Assembly (NCBI RefSeq): GCF_002072155.1
Contig: NZ_BDIY01000020.1
Location: 1 to 64,000, forward strand
Direction of reading: 5' to 3'
Length of the DNA: 64,000 bases
Source: Roseovarius sp. A-2
Lineage (GTDB): Bacteria > Pseudomonadota > Alphaproteobacteria > Rhodobacterales > Rhodobacteraceae
Position numbers and translations under genes: made by a program. The notes below the pieces were generated by a model. The model saw only the letters and a list, made by a program, of their open reading frames with translations. It had not been told where the DNA came from and ran no database searches. This document shows positions 63,401-64,000 of the stretch, piece after piece. Position 1 is the stretch's first letter. Every line of letters starts with the position of its first letter.

Positions 63401-64000
63401 CGCGTAGATGACGCTTTCGAGTTGCGGTGCTGACAGGTGGCCGTCCGCGACGAAGCTCTTTGGCAGCAGCGGGCGATAGCTTGGCACGGGCGGCGGAACC
63501 GAGGCCATGGCCGCGGATTGGACAAGCGCTGTCGGATGTTCCGCCGCACCATCGATCCGGATCGCCTGAAGATCATAGGCCTCGTAGACGGCGTCCTGCA
63601 GCGTGCCCTCTGGTTCGCTCCAGGCTTTCGGCAGGTAGTCGAGCGGTGCCGTCTCGATGTCGTCAAACGGATGCCTTGCGCGTTCTTCGGCGAGCGCACG
63701 GGTTTCATTGCGGGCGGCATTGCGCAGGGCGTGGAGGTTGGTGCGGGTCGGCTGAGACGGGACCGACAGGGCCGACGGGGTGGGGCAGGGCGGAGAGCTG
63801 CGGCGCTCCGGGCAATGGGTCAGAACTGACGCGAGGAGATCGCCCGTGGTCGCGCAGAGCGGATGATAGGCAGCCTCGTTCTCGACCGGTGCGGTCTCTT
63901 CAGCACCAGCCACACGCTTGTCGATTACCGTGAGCCGCGTGTCGATCGTGGTGCCATGTCGCGCGAAGACCTTGCCGTCGATGGCGGCGGAAAACACCAC
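60440..64000 (-). CDS. Strawberry-notch family helicase, partial at the window edge
   Basis: At least 1186 residues of an SNF2/SF2-like protein of the strawberry-notch type, open at 64000. In order: DGHLSAPQLESVIYAGNAH, Walker A GDGTGCGKGRQVAGI, AVWVSKSDKLIEDARRDW, DEAH-like box GVIAFDESHAMANA, ATLRSAEREGK, LYVSATGATVVGNLAYASRL, and the C-terminal helicase part with IFSDAGGTGRSYHADLGAKN and GLGRTNRTNQAQPP. The real start lies to the right, possibly with an N-terminal methyltransferase-like domain as in related plasmid proteins. Role unknown. It forms one operon with the TOPRIM gene. Confidence 0.88.
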   Translation of the reverse strand: MVFSAAIDGKVFARHGTTIDTRLTVIDKRVAGAEETAPVENEAAYHPLCATTGDLLASVLTHCPERRSSPPCPTPSALSVPSQPTRTNLHALRNAARNETRALAEERARHPFDDIETAPLDYLPKAWSEPEGTLQDAVYEAYDLQAIRIDGAAEHPTALVQSAAMASVPPPVPSYRPLLPKSFVADGHLSAPQLESVIYAGNAHETHLKGWFKRGEIEGPLMAATEGDEAAFRLRKGWFLGDGTGCGKGRQVAGIILDNWLQGRRRAVWVSKSDKLIEDARRDWMALGGRESDIVPLSKFRQGGDIRLPEGILFVTYATLRSAEREGKASRLDQVASWLGEGFDGVIAFDESHAMANAAGEKSDRGDKKASQQGLAGLALQNAVPDARVLYVSATGATVVGNLAYASRLGLWGTGDFPFVTRAEFVAAMEAGGIAAMEMISRDLKALGLYLARSLSYAGVEYEMLVHDLTPAQVAIYDSYADAYQIIHNNLEAALQASGISSETGTLNAQAKSAARSAFESNKQRFFNHLITAMKCPSLIRAIEADLAAGHSAVIQVVSTSEAVMERRLEEIPPSEWDDLQVDFTPRENIMDYLMHSFPTQLFDPYTDENGDLRSRPALDGEGNPIICREAERRRDDLVEHLGALAPVQGALDQILWHFGGDAVAEVTGRKRRIVKTREGRLKVENRPASSNLGETQAFVDDAKRILIFSDAGGTGRSYHADLGAKNQRLRVHYLLEPGWKADNAIQGLGRTNRTNQAQPPLFRPVATNVKGEKRFLSTIARRLDTLGAITKGQRETGGQNMFRTEDNLESPYARAALRQFFYKLRAGKIEACSCAKFQEMTGLTLDEADGTMKENLPPIQQFLNRCLALRIDMQDAIFDAFGGFLSAIIEDARQAGTLDVGLETLRAEKFEIVDRKVIFEHEATGATATALTVKRTDRNDPLTLPRVKAICADTNGATLCWNTFSKRAALMVNAPAFMDEDGVPILRVKLLRPMATEILALSEFSKSHWEEVDDRMFDQLWQAEAEAVPEFTTSKITLVCGLLLPIWDRLPADNMRIYRLQTEDGERAIGRLVSQEQLLNAYAQLGLDCQIEMTPQEVFSAVMDAKTTLSLLGGYQLRRSLVMGQPRLELIGASGAALPGLKVLGCFTEVIQWKTRVFIPVDGTEVLSRVLAEHPVGASAADVAA

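Noticed and set aside
1..64000. CRISPR arrays, tRNA or rRNA genes
   Set aside because: No regularly spaced repeat cluster, no tRNA-like cloverleaf and no rRNA signature was noticed on reading, although no dedicated scan could be run.

Overview
The window is high-GC alphaproteobacterial DNA from a large conjugative plasmid, most likely of a Rhodobacterales-type host. The plasmid origin is shown by a complete repABC replicon (52.3-56.1 kb, minus strand), a complete VirB-type mating-pair apparatus (10.5-21.6 kb, plus strand), a VirD4/relaxase/relaxosome block with a T-border-like nick site (33.1-37.7 kb, minus strand) and addiction modules. No chromosomal housekeeping block, rRNA or tRNA was seen. 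The right edge cuts through a strawberry-notch helicase gene.

Layout. 0.2-4.0 kb: an intact minimal Tn3-family transposon (tnpA, tnpR, 38-bp inverted repeats, ATTAA target duplication). 4.3-8.8 kb: a cobalamin riboswitch leading a BtuF/BtuC/BtuD-like uptake operon, then a GntR/FCD regulator divergent from a methylmalonyl-CoA epimerase gene. 9.0-21.6 kb: a small XRE regulator, two small transfer-associated genes, then virB1-2-3-4-(lipoprotein)-(VirB5/VirB1 hybrid)-5-(small periplasmic protein)-6-8-9-10-11, mostly with overlapping stop/start codons. 21.7-29.2 kb, minus strand: a TIR / zinc-ribbon / unknown trio and an sbcD-sbcC operon with two small downstream genes, faced by a divergent WYL-domain regulator. 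29.2-32.5 kb: a visibly AT-richer SIR2-HerA pair followed 3 nt later by a KTSC-domain gene. 33.1-37.7 kb: coupling protein, relaxase, MobC-like accessory protein and oriT. 38.0-57.1 kb: an accessory segment bounded by two ~96% identical 570-bp direct repeats (each with a DUF736 gene). It carries a retron with a PRTase-winged-helix effector, a hipB-hipA-abiJ operon, a short-Argonaute SPARDA pair, scpB/DUF1403, a tyrosine recombinase and the repABC locus itself. 57.5-64 kb: a HigBA-type toxin-antitoxin pair, a DUF2493 protein, a TOPRIM primase-like protein and the strawberry-notch helicase.

Together the window reads as a self-transmissible, stably inherited plasmid that carries at least three recognisable defence systems (SIR2-HerA, retron, SPARDA) and several candidate ones (sbcDC-WYL operon, TIR trio, hipBA-abiJ) between its transfer and replication modules. 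The least explained loci are the four-gene sbcDC operon with its WYL regulator, the TIR/zinc-ribbon/unknown trio, the KTSC gene attached to SIR2-HerA, and the transglycosylase inserted in a VirB5-like scaffold. All family assignments are by eye from motifs; no database search was run.
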